Assembly (NCBI GenBank): GCA_963732875.1
Contig: CAVTBD010000003.1
Location: 434,001-498,000, forward strand
Length of the DNA: 64,000 nucleotides
DNA from: WHSO01 sp963732875
Lineage (GTDB): Bacteria > Pseudomonadota > Alphaproteobacteria > SMXQ01
Reading direction: 5' to 3'
Part shown: piece by piece, positions 1-7,801 of the stretch
How positions within the stretch are numbered: position 1 is the first letter of the stretch
How the letters are laid out: the number at the start of each line of letters is the position of its first letter
The notes under the pieces: generated by a model
Told to the model about the DNA's origin: nothing
Databases searched by the model: none
What the model saw: the letters and a program-made list of their open reading frames with translations, nothing else
Translations under genes and position numbers: made by a program

Positions 1-64
1 CGGATCGCCTTGAAGGCTTCGTAAGCCTCCGCGTCCGAAAGCCGCATGACCTTGGCGAGGCTAA
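1..64 (-). pseudogene. IS1595-type transposase, downstream fragment (interrupted)
   Basis: Read on the minus strand, these bases continue the reading frame that starts at 1023 and is broken by the IS5-family element at 65-980. Joined across the insertion, with one copy of the 3-bp duplication removed, the frame reads MSQHFLLSAKARTL then SLAKVMRLSDAEAYEAF and then KAIR, with no stop. The words SLAKVMR and EAYEAFKAIRW-like resemble the N-terminus of IS1595-family transposases, just before their zinc ribbon. The rest of the gene lies outside the window to the left. The family call comes from memory of the motif; the frame reconstruction is seen directly. Confidence 0.65.
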
Positions 65-980
65 GAGGCTGTCTTGAAACGCGGTTTTGGGGTGGATGGC
101 CGGGTTCGGATGTGATTCCAAACGGTTGTCGAAGCCAGTTTGGAGAGCCTCATGTGGACCCCGACCACCCGGCGGCAGCATAGCCGCGAACATCTGCGTT
201 ACGGAAGCGACCTCACCGATGCGGAATGGGCGATCATCGCGCCGTTCCTGCCGCCACCGGCCCGAACCGGTCGACCCCGCCAATGGCCGATGCGCGAGAT
301 CATGAATGCCGTCTTCTACGTGCTGCGGGGCGGCATCGCCTGGCGGCTGCTACCCACGGACTTTCCGCCGATGACGACGGTCTACGGCTGGTTCCTGCGC
401 TTCCGCCGCGAGGGCCTGTTCGAGACCATCAACCACCATCTCGTCATGATCGATCGCGAGCGGACCGGACGCCAGGCCAGCCCGTCGGCGGCCGTGATCG
501 ACAGCCAGAGCGTCAGGACCGTCGAAGCCGGCGGCCCCAGGGGGTATGACGCGGGCAAGAAGATCAAGGGCCGCAAGCGCCATGCCATGGTCGACACCGA
601 CGGGCGCATCCTGGTAATCCAGGCTCATCCGGCCGACGTTCAGGACCGCGACGGCGCCATCCCGCTGCTACAGGCATCGCGACGCTCGTTCCCCTTCGTC
701 GAACTCGCCTTTGCCGACAGCGCCTATGGCGCCCAGAGAGTCAAGGACGCCACCTGCATCGCCATCGAGGTCGTCAAGAAGATCGCCAATCAGGTTGGCT
801 TCCACGTCCTGCCAAAACGCTGGGTGGTCGAGCGCTCCTTCGCCTGGATCAACCGCAACCGAAGGCTGGCCAAGGACGTCGAAGCAACCATCGCCTCCGC
901 TGAAGCCTTCCTCTACGCCGCCTCGGTCATGCTGCTCACACGCCGCCTCGCTCGACAGAAATGAGTTTCGAGTCAGACTT
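65..980 (+). mobile_element. IS5-family insertion sequence (IS1031-like)
   Basis: This is a complete insertion sequence of about 916 bp carrying one transposase gene. Imperfect terminal inverted repeats lie at 65-82 and 963-980 and match at 13 of 18 positions. The right repeat overlaps the last codon region of the transposase. TAA occurs directly outside both ends (62-64 and 981-983), consistent with a 3-bp target duplication of the TNA type known for the IS1031 group of IS5. Deleting the element and one TAA restores an open frame in the host gene, which confirms both ends. An intact transposase and clean duplication suggest a recent insertion. Confidence 0.85.
152..964 (+). CDS. IS5-family DDE transposase
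   Basis: A 270-residue transposase that cuts and joins the ends of the surrounding element. The N-terminal third has the usual IS5 segment (LTDAEWAIIAPFLPPP, then GGIAWRLLPTDFPP). The DDE catalytic residues are visible as D117 (in VIDSQSVRT), D189 (in AFADSAYG) and E227 (in VVERSFAWINRNRRLAKD), which is the Y-(2)R-(3)E-(6)K-like signature of the family. The ATG at 152 is preferred over a TTG at 140 because GGAGAG lies just upstream at 142-147. The gene is a single uninterrupted frame, unlike IS5 members that need a frameshift, and appears functional. Confidence 0.92.
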   Translation: MWTPTTRRQHSREHLRYGSDLTDAEWAIIAPFLPPPARTGRPRQWPMREIMNAVFYVLRGGIAWRLLPTDFPPMTTVYGWFLRFRREGLFETINHHLVMIDRERTGRQASPSAAVIDSQSVRTVEAGGPRGYDAGKKIKGRKRHAMVDTDGRILVIQAHPADVQDRDGAIPLLQASRRSFPFVELAFADSAYGAQRVKDATCIAIEVVKKIANQVGFHVLPKRWVVERSFAWINRNRRLAKDVEATIASAEAFLYAASVMLLTRRLARQK

Positions 981-1023
981 TAAGGGTGCGGGCTTTGGCG
1001 GAAAGGAGGAAGTGTTGCGACAT
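981..1023 (-). pseudogene. IS1595-type transposase, 5' fragment (interrupted)
   Basis: The minus-strand ATG at 1023 opens the frame MSQHFLLSAKARTL, which is broken after 14 codons by the IS5-family element. It continues in frame at 61-1 once the element and one TAA copy are removed. MSQHFLLS-like starts are typical of IS1595-family transposases. No flanking terminal repeat of that older element could be identified upstream between 1024 and 1136. Confidence 0.65.
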
Positions 1024-1136
1024 GTTCATCACCATATTCGATGCTTATATCACCGAATTTAGTGATGATATGTACCGTTGTCAAGGGTGTTTGTATCGAA
1101 TATGATGATAGCCGTACCGATTACGGAGGTATGGCT

Positions 1137-1362
1137 ATGCCCGACAAAGACTGGCAGGACCGGGTTAAGGGATTACTCAAAGCCGAGCTGAAGCGCCGTA
1201 ACGTGAGCTACAAACAGCTTGCCGAGCGGCTAGAGGCTATGGGGATTCACGAAGACAGAGCGGAATATCAACAATAAGATCAGCCGTGGGGGGTTCACGG
1301 CGGTGTTTCTGATTCAGTGTTTGGTTGCCGCTGGTTGTCGGAATTTGAATCTTGATGAGTGA
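1137..1362 (+). pseudogene. DUF6471-like small protein, frameshifted
   Basis: The first frame starts at an ATG with an upstream GGAGGT and reads MPDKDWQDRVKGLLKAELKR then RNVSYKQLAERLEAMG. It then runs into a premature stop at 1275-1277. From about 1246 the next frame reads TERNINNKISRGGF and TAVFLIQCLVAAGC, ending at the TGA at 1360-1362. Together these give the helix-rich core typical of DUF6471 proteins (small proteins of unknown role, HTH-like). Dropping one G from the GGGG run at 1241-1244 would restore a 74-residue protein. The change may be a real mutation or a base-calling error. The 3' end overlaps the convergent gene 1295-2011. Confidence 0.6.
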
Positions 1363-2011
1363 GCAACATTTCTTCCTGTATGGCGCTGTCGGGGGTCAAG
1401 CTAACCCAATTTAAAAGCGGGTGGCCTCTCATCCCCTCATAGTCTCCATGGCCGACAAAAATGGTGATTTTCTGGAAAGAACAGCCTCGGAATATGCAGT
1501 TTTGCAACGTCAGCCCATTAAAAAACTTAATCGAGGGGTCCAGATATACTGCATCAATTCTTGGTGCTTTATTCTCTGTCGCTTGGTTGTTGGCGTACCA
1601 ATACAGGATAGCTGGCCCAATTATTTCACAATCTATAAAAGTTTTCCCGTCAATCAGGGTGTGTGACGGCAGAACAAAGTCGTTCAGATAAATTCTTTTC
1701 CCTTCGAACGTTTTATCTAATGGGTTGATGGGGCTGGGACCCGCCAACATTCGGTAATCGTATTTCGCCCTAACCCTTATTTTGAATGCCCATTGCCATC
1801 CTACGTAACAGAGCGTGGCGACGATTAGCCCGCAAAAGCCAGCGACAACAGCCGCTAGTGGCGTGTATTCCGCAAAAAGATTAACGGCAGTAACAGCCCA
1901 GGCGGGGAGCGCAAAACTCGCCATTAGGCCGCTCCCCTGCAAAAGGAGGATAAGCGACCATCGGGATTTGAGGGTGCTAAGCAGCTTCCCCAGTTTTTGG
2001 CTGAGCCACAT
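1295..2011 (-). CDS. Membrane protein of unknown function
   Basis: A 238-residue protein I do not recognise. Two hydrophobic stretches at about residues 18-45 and 50-75 should cross the membrane, followed by a basic segment (KIRVRAKYDYR) and a soluble domain. The soluble part has alternating phrases such as TLIDGKTFIDCEIIG and NGLTLQNCIFRGCSF that suggest stacked beta turns, as in pentapeptide or beta-helix proteins. Base composition is clearly more AT-rich than most of the window, which suggests transfer together with the neighbouring IS elements. The start is uncertain: the best ribosome site (AAGGAG on the minus strand, near 2031-2036) is well spaced for an out-of-frame ATG at 2022, not for the ATG at 2011. 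Confidence 0.55.
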   Translation of the reverse strand: MWLSQKLGKLLSTLKSRWSLILLLQGSGLMASFALPAWAVTAVNLFAEYTPLAAVVAGFCGLIVATLCYVGWQWAFKIRVRAKYDYRMLAGPSPINPLDKTFEGKRIYLNDFVLPSHTLIDGKTFIDCEIIGPAILYWYANNQATENKAPRIDAVYLDPSIKFFNGLTLQNCIFRGCSFQKITIFVGHGDYEGMRGHPLLNWVSLTPDSAIQEEMLLTHQDSNSDNQRQPNTESETPP

Positions 2012-2121
2012 TCGATTACCATATTCCGCTCTCCTTATGATGGAAAGCGGCAGTAGGTCCGTCCCGAAATATCCCGGTATGTCCCGGAAAATCTCGGGTG
2101 CGTTTGCTACCTAATGCCGGA

Positions 2122-2154
2122 AATTCCCTGTATTTTCCCTGATAACAGGGAATT
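2122..2154. repeat. Inverted repeat AATTCCCTGT...ACAGGGAATT
   Basis: Perfect 10-bp arms at 2122-2131 and 2145-2154 enclose a 13-bp loop that contains one more copy of TTCCCTG. The element lies in the otherwise empty 2012-2330 gap, at the boundary between the AT-rich mobile patch and the high-GC region. There is no T-run for a classical terminator. It could be a recombination remnant, the end of a lost element or a dispersed repeat. Nothing else is recognised in the gap. Confidence 0.5.
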
Positions 2155-2330
2155 CGAGCAGAGACTGGTTCGCTCTAATCTAAGAGCACCACCATTTTTG
2201 CCTTCTCTTGGCATCCTTTAACCGGGCCAACGAGGACGGATCAGATATCGACGCGTGCGCGGCCTCGGAAAATTCGCCGGTCGCGGCATCGCATGGGCAT
2301 GGAAGAACAACGAACGAGGGAGTACGAGGC

Positions 2331-3209
2331 ATGAAGACCCTGGGTTTCATCGGCACCGGCGGCATGGGCAGCGGCATGGCGGCCAACCTGATCAAGGCGG
2401 GCTACGGCCTGGTCGTGAACGATCTCAGGCGCGAGCAGGCCAAGGGACTGGAGGGCCAGGGCGCGAAGTTCGCGGACTCGCCCAAGGCCGTGGCCGAGCA
2501 GTGCGAGCTGGTGCTCTCGATGCTGCCGACCAACGAGGCGGTCAGGGCCGTCGCCCTCGGCAAGGGCGGGCTCACCGAGGCGACCAAGGGCGCGAAAGTC
2601 TGGATCGACTTCAGCAGCATCGACAAGGAGACCATCGTCGGCGCCAGCGGTGAGCTGGGCAAGAAGGGCTGGACCGTCGTCGACGCGTCCGCCGGCGGTG
2701 TCGAGGAGGTGGCGGCGGCCGGTCAGCTGGCGCTCTGGGTTTCGGGCTCCAAGGCCCTGTTCGACGAGTACCAGCCGATCTTCCAGCCCATGGGCAAGTC
2801 GATCCTTCACGTGGGCGAGCTCGGCAACGCCAAGATGGTCAAGAACGCCATGGCGATGCTGGCCGCCGTGCAGCACATGAGCCTCGCCGAGATCTGCGGC
2901 TGGCTCAGGAAGGGCGGACTCGACGCGGCCACCTTCCAGACCATTATCAAGAACTCCCAGCAGGATTCCGTGGCGACCCGGCGCATCATGGAAATCATCG
3001 TCAGCGGCAATTACAAGCCGCGCAAGTCGTGGATGCCGAAGGACGTGAACTTCGGGCTGGATATGGCGCGCCAGATGGAGGTGCCGATGCCGTTCGTCGG
3101 CCTTGCCCAACAGATGTTCGCGATCGCACAGGCGACCGGCCAGGACGGATTTGAGGCGACGGGCATCGCCTGCAACGTCTACGACGTGATCAACGGTGTG
3201 AAGAACTAA
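2331..3209 (+). CDS. NAD(P)-dependent 3-hydroxyisobutyrate dehydrogenase-family oxidoreductase
   Basis: A 292-residue soluble dehydrogenase of the beta-hydroxyacid dehydrogenase family (3-hydroxyisobutyrate, tartronate semialdehyde, glyoxylate reductases). The N-terminal Rossmann fold opens with GFIGTGGMGSGMAANLIKAG. The substrate-binding signature reads VVDASAGGVEEVAAAGQLALWVSG, a variant of the usual DAPVSGG. The catalytic lysine lies in GNAKMVKNAMA. The start at 2331 is chosen because the Rossmann fold begins at once and GAGG precedes it; an upstream in-frame extension lacks domain content. It converges on the LysR gene. The exact substrate cannot be read from sequence; short hydroxy acids are expected. 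Confidence 0.85.
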   Translation: MKTLGFIGTGGMGSGMAANLIKAGYGLVVNDLRREQAKGLEGQGAKFADSPKAVAEQCELVLSMLPTNEAVRAVALGKGGLTEATKGAKVWIDFSSIDKETIVGASGELGKKGWTVVDASAGGVEEVAAAGQLALWVSGSKALFDEYQPIFQPMGKSILHVGELGNAKMVKNAMAMLAAVQHMSLAEICGWLRKGGLDAATFQTIIKNSQQDSVATRRIMEIIVSGNYKPRKSWMPKDVNFGLDMARQMEVPMPFVGLAQQMFAIAQATGQDGFEATGIACNVYDVINGVKN

Positions 3210-3236
3210 GCCGGGCTGAGGCGTTCGCAGGCATCC

Positions 3237-3276
3237 TCCGGCGCCAACCTGCCCGTACGTACTGTCCGGCGCCGGA
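3237..3276. terminator. Possible bidirectional hairpin between convergent genes
   Basis: Nine-base arms TCCGGCGCC (3237-3245) and GGCGCCGGA (3268-3276) flank a 22-bp loop between two convergent stop codons. There is no T-tract, so intrinsic termination is uncertain. Confidence 0.35.
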
Positions 3277-3278
3277 CG

Positions 3279-4178
3279 CTAGACGGCGAACTCCTTCATC
3301 CTGGTTTTCAGGAAGCCGATGAAGATCTTGATTCGTTGTGGCTGATAGCGGTCCTTGGGATAGACCACGTAAAGCATTCGGGACGGTATTGCGTATTCGC
3401 CGAGGACACGAACGAGAGTTCCGCGGCGGAGGTCCTCGGTGACGAGATATTTGCTGAGGATCGCAATGCCGACCCCTTTGCGGGCGGCATGCCGGATCAC
3501 GATGCTGCTATTGGCGCGAAGCGAGCCTTTTACACGGACGACGCGCCGGCCGTTCGGTCCATCGAAGGCCCAGTCGTAGGCGACGGCGCCGTCCGGATTC
3601 AAGCAATTGTGGGCGACCAGATCTTCAGGAACAGTGGGTGAGCCGCTTCGTTCCAGGTAGTCGGCGGTGGCGACGAGCACGCGGGGAATGGCACACAGGC
3701 CCCGGGCCAGGAGCGTGCTGTCATCGATCGGCTGAGTGCGAATGGACATGTCGAAGCCGCGGGAAACGAGGTCGTTTTCATCTGGCCCCATGTCCTTCAG
3801 CGTGAGCAGTATCTTGATTTCGGGATAATCGCGGCAGAAGTCGCCGACGATGGGCGCCAGCGTTGTTTCGCCGAACGTCTTTGAGCACAATATCTTGATA
3901 TCGCCACGCGCGGCACTGCGTTTTGCCAGGAGGCTGTCCTCGATGGCACGCAACTCACCGAGAAACGAGACGCAGTTCTGATAATAGTCCGACCCCGCTT
4001 CCGTGAGACTGAGCCGCTGCGTGTTTCTGTTGAGCAGACGAACCTTGAGAGAAAGTTCGAGATCCTTGATGCGTTTGCTCACCATGGCGCGGGTCACGCC
4101 GAGCTCCCGGGCGGCCTTCGTGTAGCTTTGCAAGCCCACGACGGATACATACGTCTCCATCAGCTTGAGCCGATCCAC
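3279..4178 (-). CDS. LysR-family transcriptional regulator
   Basis: A 299-residue DNA-binding regulator. The N-terminal winged helix (about residues 1-60) has the standard pattern SYTKAARELGVTRAMVSKRI followed by RLLNRNTQRLSLTEAG. The remainder is the periplasmic-binding-like effector domain. The GDIKILCSKTFGE segment and late GVGIAILSKYLV are typical of the CrgA-like subgroup. It is divergent from the amidohydrolase-Bug cluster at 4342-9879, with a candidate binding site between them, so it probably controls that cluster in response to a pathway acid. Confidence 0.9.
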   Translation of the reverse strand: MDRLKLMETYVSVVGLQSYTKAARELGVTRAMVSKRIKDLELSLKVRLLNRNTQRLSLTEAGSDYYQNCVSFLGELRAIEDSLLAKRSAARGDIKILCSKTFGETTLAPIVGDFCRDYPEIKILLTLKDMGPDENDLVSRGFDMSIRTQPIDDSTLLARGLCAIPRVLVATADYLERSGSPTVPEDLVAHNCLNPDGAVAYDWAFDGPNGRRVVRVKGSLRANSSIVIRHAARKGVGIAILSKYLVTEDLRRGTLVRVLGEYAIPSRMLYVVYPKDRYQPQRIKIFIGFLKTRMKEFAV

Positions 4179-4196
4179 CGCAACCTCCCACCCCGT

Positions 4197-4217
4197 TTGT
4201 CAATTATTATTTGACAA
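4197..4217. promoter_or_regulatory. Candidate LysR operator in divergent promoter
   Basis: A perfect 7-bp inverted repeat, TTGTCAA and TTGACAA with a 7-bp AT-rich spacer, sits 19 bp upstream of the lysR start and in front of the divergent amidohydrolase operon. The TTGACA halves could also act as -35 elements. The surrounding stretch to 4341 is AT-rich and otherwise empty. Confidence 0.55.
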
Positions 4218-4341
4218 GTATATGAGGAGAAATGCGGTTGTGAAGATCGGAGTCCCGCCAAAAAATGATTATGAATTGCACCGAGATGCAGCGGTGTCTC
4301 AAGGATACCGATACCAGATATCAGGGGGTGGGGCCGATTTC

Positions 4342-5391
4342 ATGCGGACAATCGATTGCGACACGCACTACTGGCCGGTTCCTTTCCTGGATGAGGTCGC
4401 CCATGCGTCCAAGGGCGAGGTCAGGAAGGTCGACGACCGAACCGTCGACTTTTTCCGCGATGGCTGCCTGATCCACCGCTTCAAGACCACCCGGTGGCAG
4501 CTCGACGAGCGGAAAAAGATGATGGATCAGGAAGGATTCGATGTTCAGGTCCTGATTCCCGACAACCGTCCTTTCTTGTACGAGCTCGGCACGGACCTCG
4601 GCAATGCGATGGCGCGCGCCTATAACGACTATGCCGCCGAGGCAGTGAAGGACGAGGAGCGATTCATCCCCGTCTCCTGGGTCTACCTCCCGGACATGAA
4701 GGGCGCGACGAAAGAACTCGCCCGTTCCATCGAGGATCTCGGCATCCGGGCGGTAAAGGTGACCGGCGGCTATGGAGACTGCGATCTCGACGACAAGGCC
4801 ATGTGGCCCATTTTCGAGATCGCAGATCATCACAAGGTTCCCATCCTCGTGCATCCCGCCGCCCGGGCCTTCGAACAGCAGGTCGCCCACCCCTGGCTGA
4901 TCGGTGCCGAGCGATTCGAGCCGATGCGCTTCCTGTCTTCGTGCATCGGCTTTCCGATGACTTATATGCACACCATCACGCGGCTGGTGTTCTCGGGCGT
5001 GATGGACCGGTTTCCCAACCTGAAATTTGCCTTTTTTGAAGGCGGCTGCGGCTGGGTACCGTTTCTCATGCGGCAACTCGACATGGAAACCGAGCACCGG
5101 TCCTACTCGGAATACGAAAAAGCCGCGGGCATCAAGCTTCAGAAGAAGCCCAGCCAGTATTTCGACCGGTTCTACGTCGCCGCCATCTCCTACGAGCAAT
5201 ACCTCGCCAATACCGTCAGGGAATGGACCGATCATCGGATCGTCATCGGCTCCGATTTCGACCACGGTGATCCGATCGCGACATGGCCGCATACGATTAC
5301 GGACATTCGCGCGGTTCGCGACCTCGGCCAGGAAGATCGGGACCGGATACTGGGTGGAAACGCGGCCGAGCTCCTGGGAATCGTCGCGTAG
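4342..5391 (+). CDS. Amidohydrolase family protein (ACMSD/decarboxylase-like)
   Basis: A 349-residue TIM-barrel metal-dependent hydrolase or decarboxylase of the amidohydrolase-2 group. It starts with MRTIDCDTHYWP, where the usual metal-binding HxH is reduced to a single His followed by YW. Other family marks are VPILVHPAAR (metal His), FFEGGCGWVPFLMRQLD and IVIGSDFDHGDP (catalytic Asp). The ATG at 4342 is chosen because the barrel begins at once; the in-frame upstream region is intergenic AT-rich DNA carrying the operator. It is the first gene of a run (Bug, second amidohydrolase, racemase-like, MmgE/PrpD), which points to breakdown of a carboxylic acid. The substrate is unknown. Confidence 0.82.
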   Translation: MRTIDCDTHYWPVPFLDEVAHASKGEVRKVDDRTVDFFRDGCLIHRFKTTRWQLDERKKMMDQEGFDVQVLIPDNRPFLYELGTDLGNAMARAYNDYAAEAVKDEERFIPVSWVYLPDMKGATKELARSIEDLGIRAVKVTGGYGDCDLDDKAMWPIFEIADHHKVPILVHPAARAFEQQVAHPWLIGAERFEPMRFLSSCIGFPMTYMHTITRLVFSGVMDRFPNLKFAFFEGGCGWVPFLMRQLDMETEHRSYSEYEKAAGIKLQKKPSQYFDRFYVAAISYEQYLANTVREWTDHRIVIGSDFDHGDPIATWPHTITDIRAVRDLGQEDRDRILGGNAAELLGIVA

Positions 5392-5501
5392 CGTCGCTTA
5401 AGGCGTGCTCAAAAGCAGGATCTGGCCTCATACAAGGAGGGCGGGTTCATAAGGAGGCGTTCGGGCACGACTCAAAAAACGAAGAGAAATGGGAGGCTGT
5501 C

Positions 5502-6542
5502 ATGAAGCTCAAAGCACTCGTGTGCGCGTCGTTGCTCGTCCTTTCAGCGCTTCCGGCCAATGCCGACGATGTTGCTAATTTCTATCGTGGAAAGACGGTC
5601 AAGATACTGGTCGGTTCGGGGGTAGGCGCCGGCTATGACCTGTTCGCGAGGGCGACGGTGCGCTACCTCAAACTGCCGGGCAACCCGACCCTCATTGTCC
5701 AGAACATGCCGGGCGCGGGGGGGCTCATAGCGGCGAACTATCTCTACGGCATCGCCCCCAAGGACGGCAGCATGATCGGTCTGATCAACCGCTATACCGT
5801 CGTTCAGGCCGTCATCGGCAACAAGCGGGCGAAATATGATCCCACCAAGTTCGTCTGGCTGGGAACCCCCGCGACCTACGAGGAGGACCCCTACGTTCTC
5901 ATCGTGAAGGCCGATTATCCTTTGAAGACGGTGAAGGATATTCGCAATGCCAAGCAGCCGCTGATCGTCGGCAATACCGGATCGGACATCGCGCGAATTC
6001 TCTCGCCGGCTCTCGGCATGAACGTCAAGGTGATCGAGTACAAGGAAAAGAGCGCCGTCGATATCGCCCTGGAGCGTGGCGAGGTCGATGCGATGGGCAT
6101 CGCCTATGCCAATCTCCGGGTGCGTCATCCCGACTGGATCGCGAAGAAAAAGATTCGTCCGCTGATCCAGTTCGTGAGCAAGCGTTCGAAGAGCCTGCCC
6201 GACGTCGTGGCGTCAAGCGAGCTGGCCCTGACCCCGCAACAGCGTTCGCTGCTTTCCTTCGTCGAGATTCCGCTCTCCGCCGCCTATCCGTTTGTGCTTC
6301 CCCCGGGACTGCCTGCCGACCGGGTTGCGGCTATTCGCAAGGCGTTTGACGTGGTGCTCGTCGATCCTGCCTACAAGGACGAGGTCATCAAGCAGGGGCT
6401 GGCCTATTCGCCCAGGACCGGGGATGAAGTCGCCGGTTACATCAAGGAGTTGCTGGCGGCGCCGCCCGACGCGATCGCACGCTACAAGAAATACGTCGGG
6501 GTGCGGGGCGAAAAGAAAAAGAAGAAAAAGAAGAAAAAGTAG
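5502..6542 (+). CDS. Bug/TctC-family solute-binding protein with poly-lysine tail
   Basis: A 346-residue periplasmic binding protein of the tripartite tricarboxylate transporter family. The signal peptide is residues 1-22 (LLVLSALPANADD). The ligand-loop motif VGSGVGAGYDLFARA and the segment VQNMPGAGGLIAANYL are diagnostic. The ATG at 5502 follows GGGAGG and begins the signal peptide. The protein ends in nine consecutive lysines, coded by mixed AAA and AAG codons. No TctA or TctB membrane genes are present in the window, so it is an orphan. Its place between two amidohydrolases suggests it binds their substrate, for uptake or for sensing. Confidence 0.9.
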   Translation: MKLKALVCASLLVLSALPANADDVANFYRGKTVKILVGSGVGAGYDLFARATVRYLKLPGNPTLIVQNMPGAGGLIAANYLYGIAPKDGSMIGLINRYTVVQAVIGNKRAKYDPTKFVWLGTPATYEEDPYVLIVKADYPLKTVKDIRNAKQPLIVGNTGSDIARILSPALGMNVKVIEYKEKSAVDIALERGEVDAMGIAYANLRVRHPDWIAKKKIRPLIQFVSKRSKSLPDVVASSELALTPQQRSLLSFVEIPLSAAYPFVLPPGLPADRVAAIRKAFDVVLVDPAYKDEVIKQGLAYSPRTGDEVAGYIKELLAAPPDAIARYKKYVGVRGEKKKKKKKKK

Positions 6543-6624
6543 AAAGCCCTTCAAAGGCACGACCGTTCATTTTGTTCATGCCGGCAGCGGATGCCGGACG
6601 AAACCCAGGGAGGAACCAGTAGCC

Positions 6625-7767
6625 ATGACCCCGAGCCTCTTCTCAGCCCATTCTCACGTCAACGAGCCACCCGAGGCTTGGGAGCGCATCCCGAAGGGGC
6701 TGCGGGAGGGGGGGCCGCACTTCGTTCAGGACCCGGACGGCAAGAAAGGTCTCTACATGGTGTTCGACGGCCATGAGCCGGACCCGGTCGGCATGACCTT
6801 TACGGCCGGTGTGGGCCGCGACCGCGGCGCGGTCCGGAAGGTCATCGAAAACTTTACCTGGGACCAGTGGAAGGGTCCCTGGGACCCCAAGGAGCGGGTT
6901 GCCGACATGGACCGTGACGGTATCCGCGCCGAGGTGCTGTATCCCAGCATGGCCCGAAATTTCTACAGCCTGAGCGGAGACGAGTTGCCGCTACAACTGG
7001 CGGGCCTCAAATCATATAACGACTGGATCGACGAGTACTCCCGTGCCCTGCCGGGCCGTCTTTTCGGTGTGGGCCTCCTGTCATCGCTGGATGTGGAGTG
7101 GTCGGTCGAGGAACTGAAGCGGTGTGCGAAGATCGGTTTGAAAGGCGTTCTATTGCCGGCCGGTCTGCCCAATGGCATGAGCTACGCGGACCCGGCTTTC
7201 GAGCCCATATGGCAGGCACTAGAGGACATGGATCTGCCGCTGCATTTTCACATCAACGTGGTGCAGGGCGCCGACCGCATGGCGACCCGTCTGAAGAAGA
7301 TCAGCATCCACGAGACGGGCAGGAATGCGGTCAAGCGTGCCATCCTGGAATCCCTCAACCTGATCACCGACCTCGTGTTCGGGCTGGTGCTGGACAAGCA
7401 TCCGCGCCTTCGCGTGGTGTTCGCGGAATACGACCTGTCCTGGGTTCTGCCGTTCATGGCGAAGATGGACGGCAGCATCCGCCGGGTTCGTTCGGAGAAC
7501 CCCGATAGTCCGGGCATTACGGCGCTTCCAAGCGAAATCATACATCGCCAGGTTTACATCACCTTCCAGGAAGATCCGGCCGGTGTCGCGGGAGCGCGCG
7601 CGCTGGGATTGCTGGACAACTGCATGTGGGCGAGCGATTACCCGCACGGGGGATCGACTTGGCCAAAATCGCAGGAGGTGGTGGCTTCACAGCTTGGCGG
7701 ATTGGACAAGGAATCGGCCCAGAAGCTGGCTTGGGGTAATGCTGCCAAGTTCTACGGTGTCGCGTGA
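6625..7767 (+). CDS. Amidohydrolase family protein
   Basis: A 380-residue TIM-barrel amidohydrolase-2 protein. It keeps an HxH at the N-terminus (FSAHSHVNEP), a metal His in PLHFHINV, the FAEYDLSWVLPFMAKMD segment and the late Asp in WASDYPHGGSTWP. GGGAGG upstream supports the ATG at 6625. It differs strongly from the amidohydrolase at 4342, so the two probably act at different steps rather than being redundant. It lies between a Bug protein and a racemase-like protein in the same run of plus-strand genes. Confidence 0.85.
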   Translation: MTPSLFSAHSHVNEPPEAWERIPKGLREGGPHFVQDPDGKKGLYMVFDGHEPDPVGMTFTAGVGRDRGAVRKVIENFTWDQWKGPWDPKERVADMDRDGIRAEVLYPSMARNFYSLSGDELPLQLAGLKSYNDWIDEYSRALPGRLFGVGLLSSLDVEWSVEELKRCAKIGLKGVLLPAGLPNGMSYADPAFEPIWQALEDMDLPLHFHINVVQGADRMATRLKKISIHETGRNAVKRAILESLNLITDLVFGLVLDKHPRLRVVFAEYDLSWVLPFMAKMDGSIRRVRSENPDSPGITALPSEIIHRQVYITFQEDPAGVAGARALGLLDNCMWASDYPHGGSTWPKSQEVVASQLGGLDKESAQKLAWGNAAKFYGVA

Positions 7768-7801
7768 GCGACGGTATCCGTTAACAGCAGGAGCGATTGT
7801 A

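Noticed and set aside
1024..1136. Terminal inverted repeat of the older IS1595-type element
   Set aside because: Only short AT-rich dyads such as ATCAC/GTGAT were found, not enough to define an element end.
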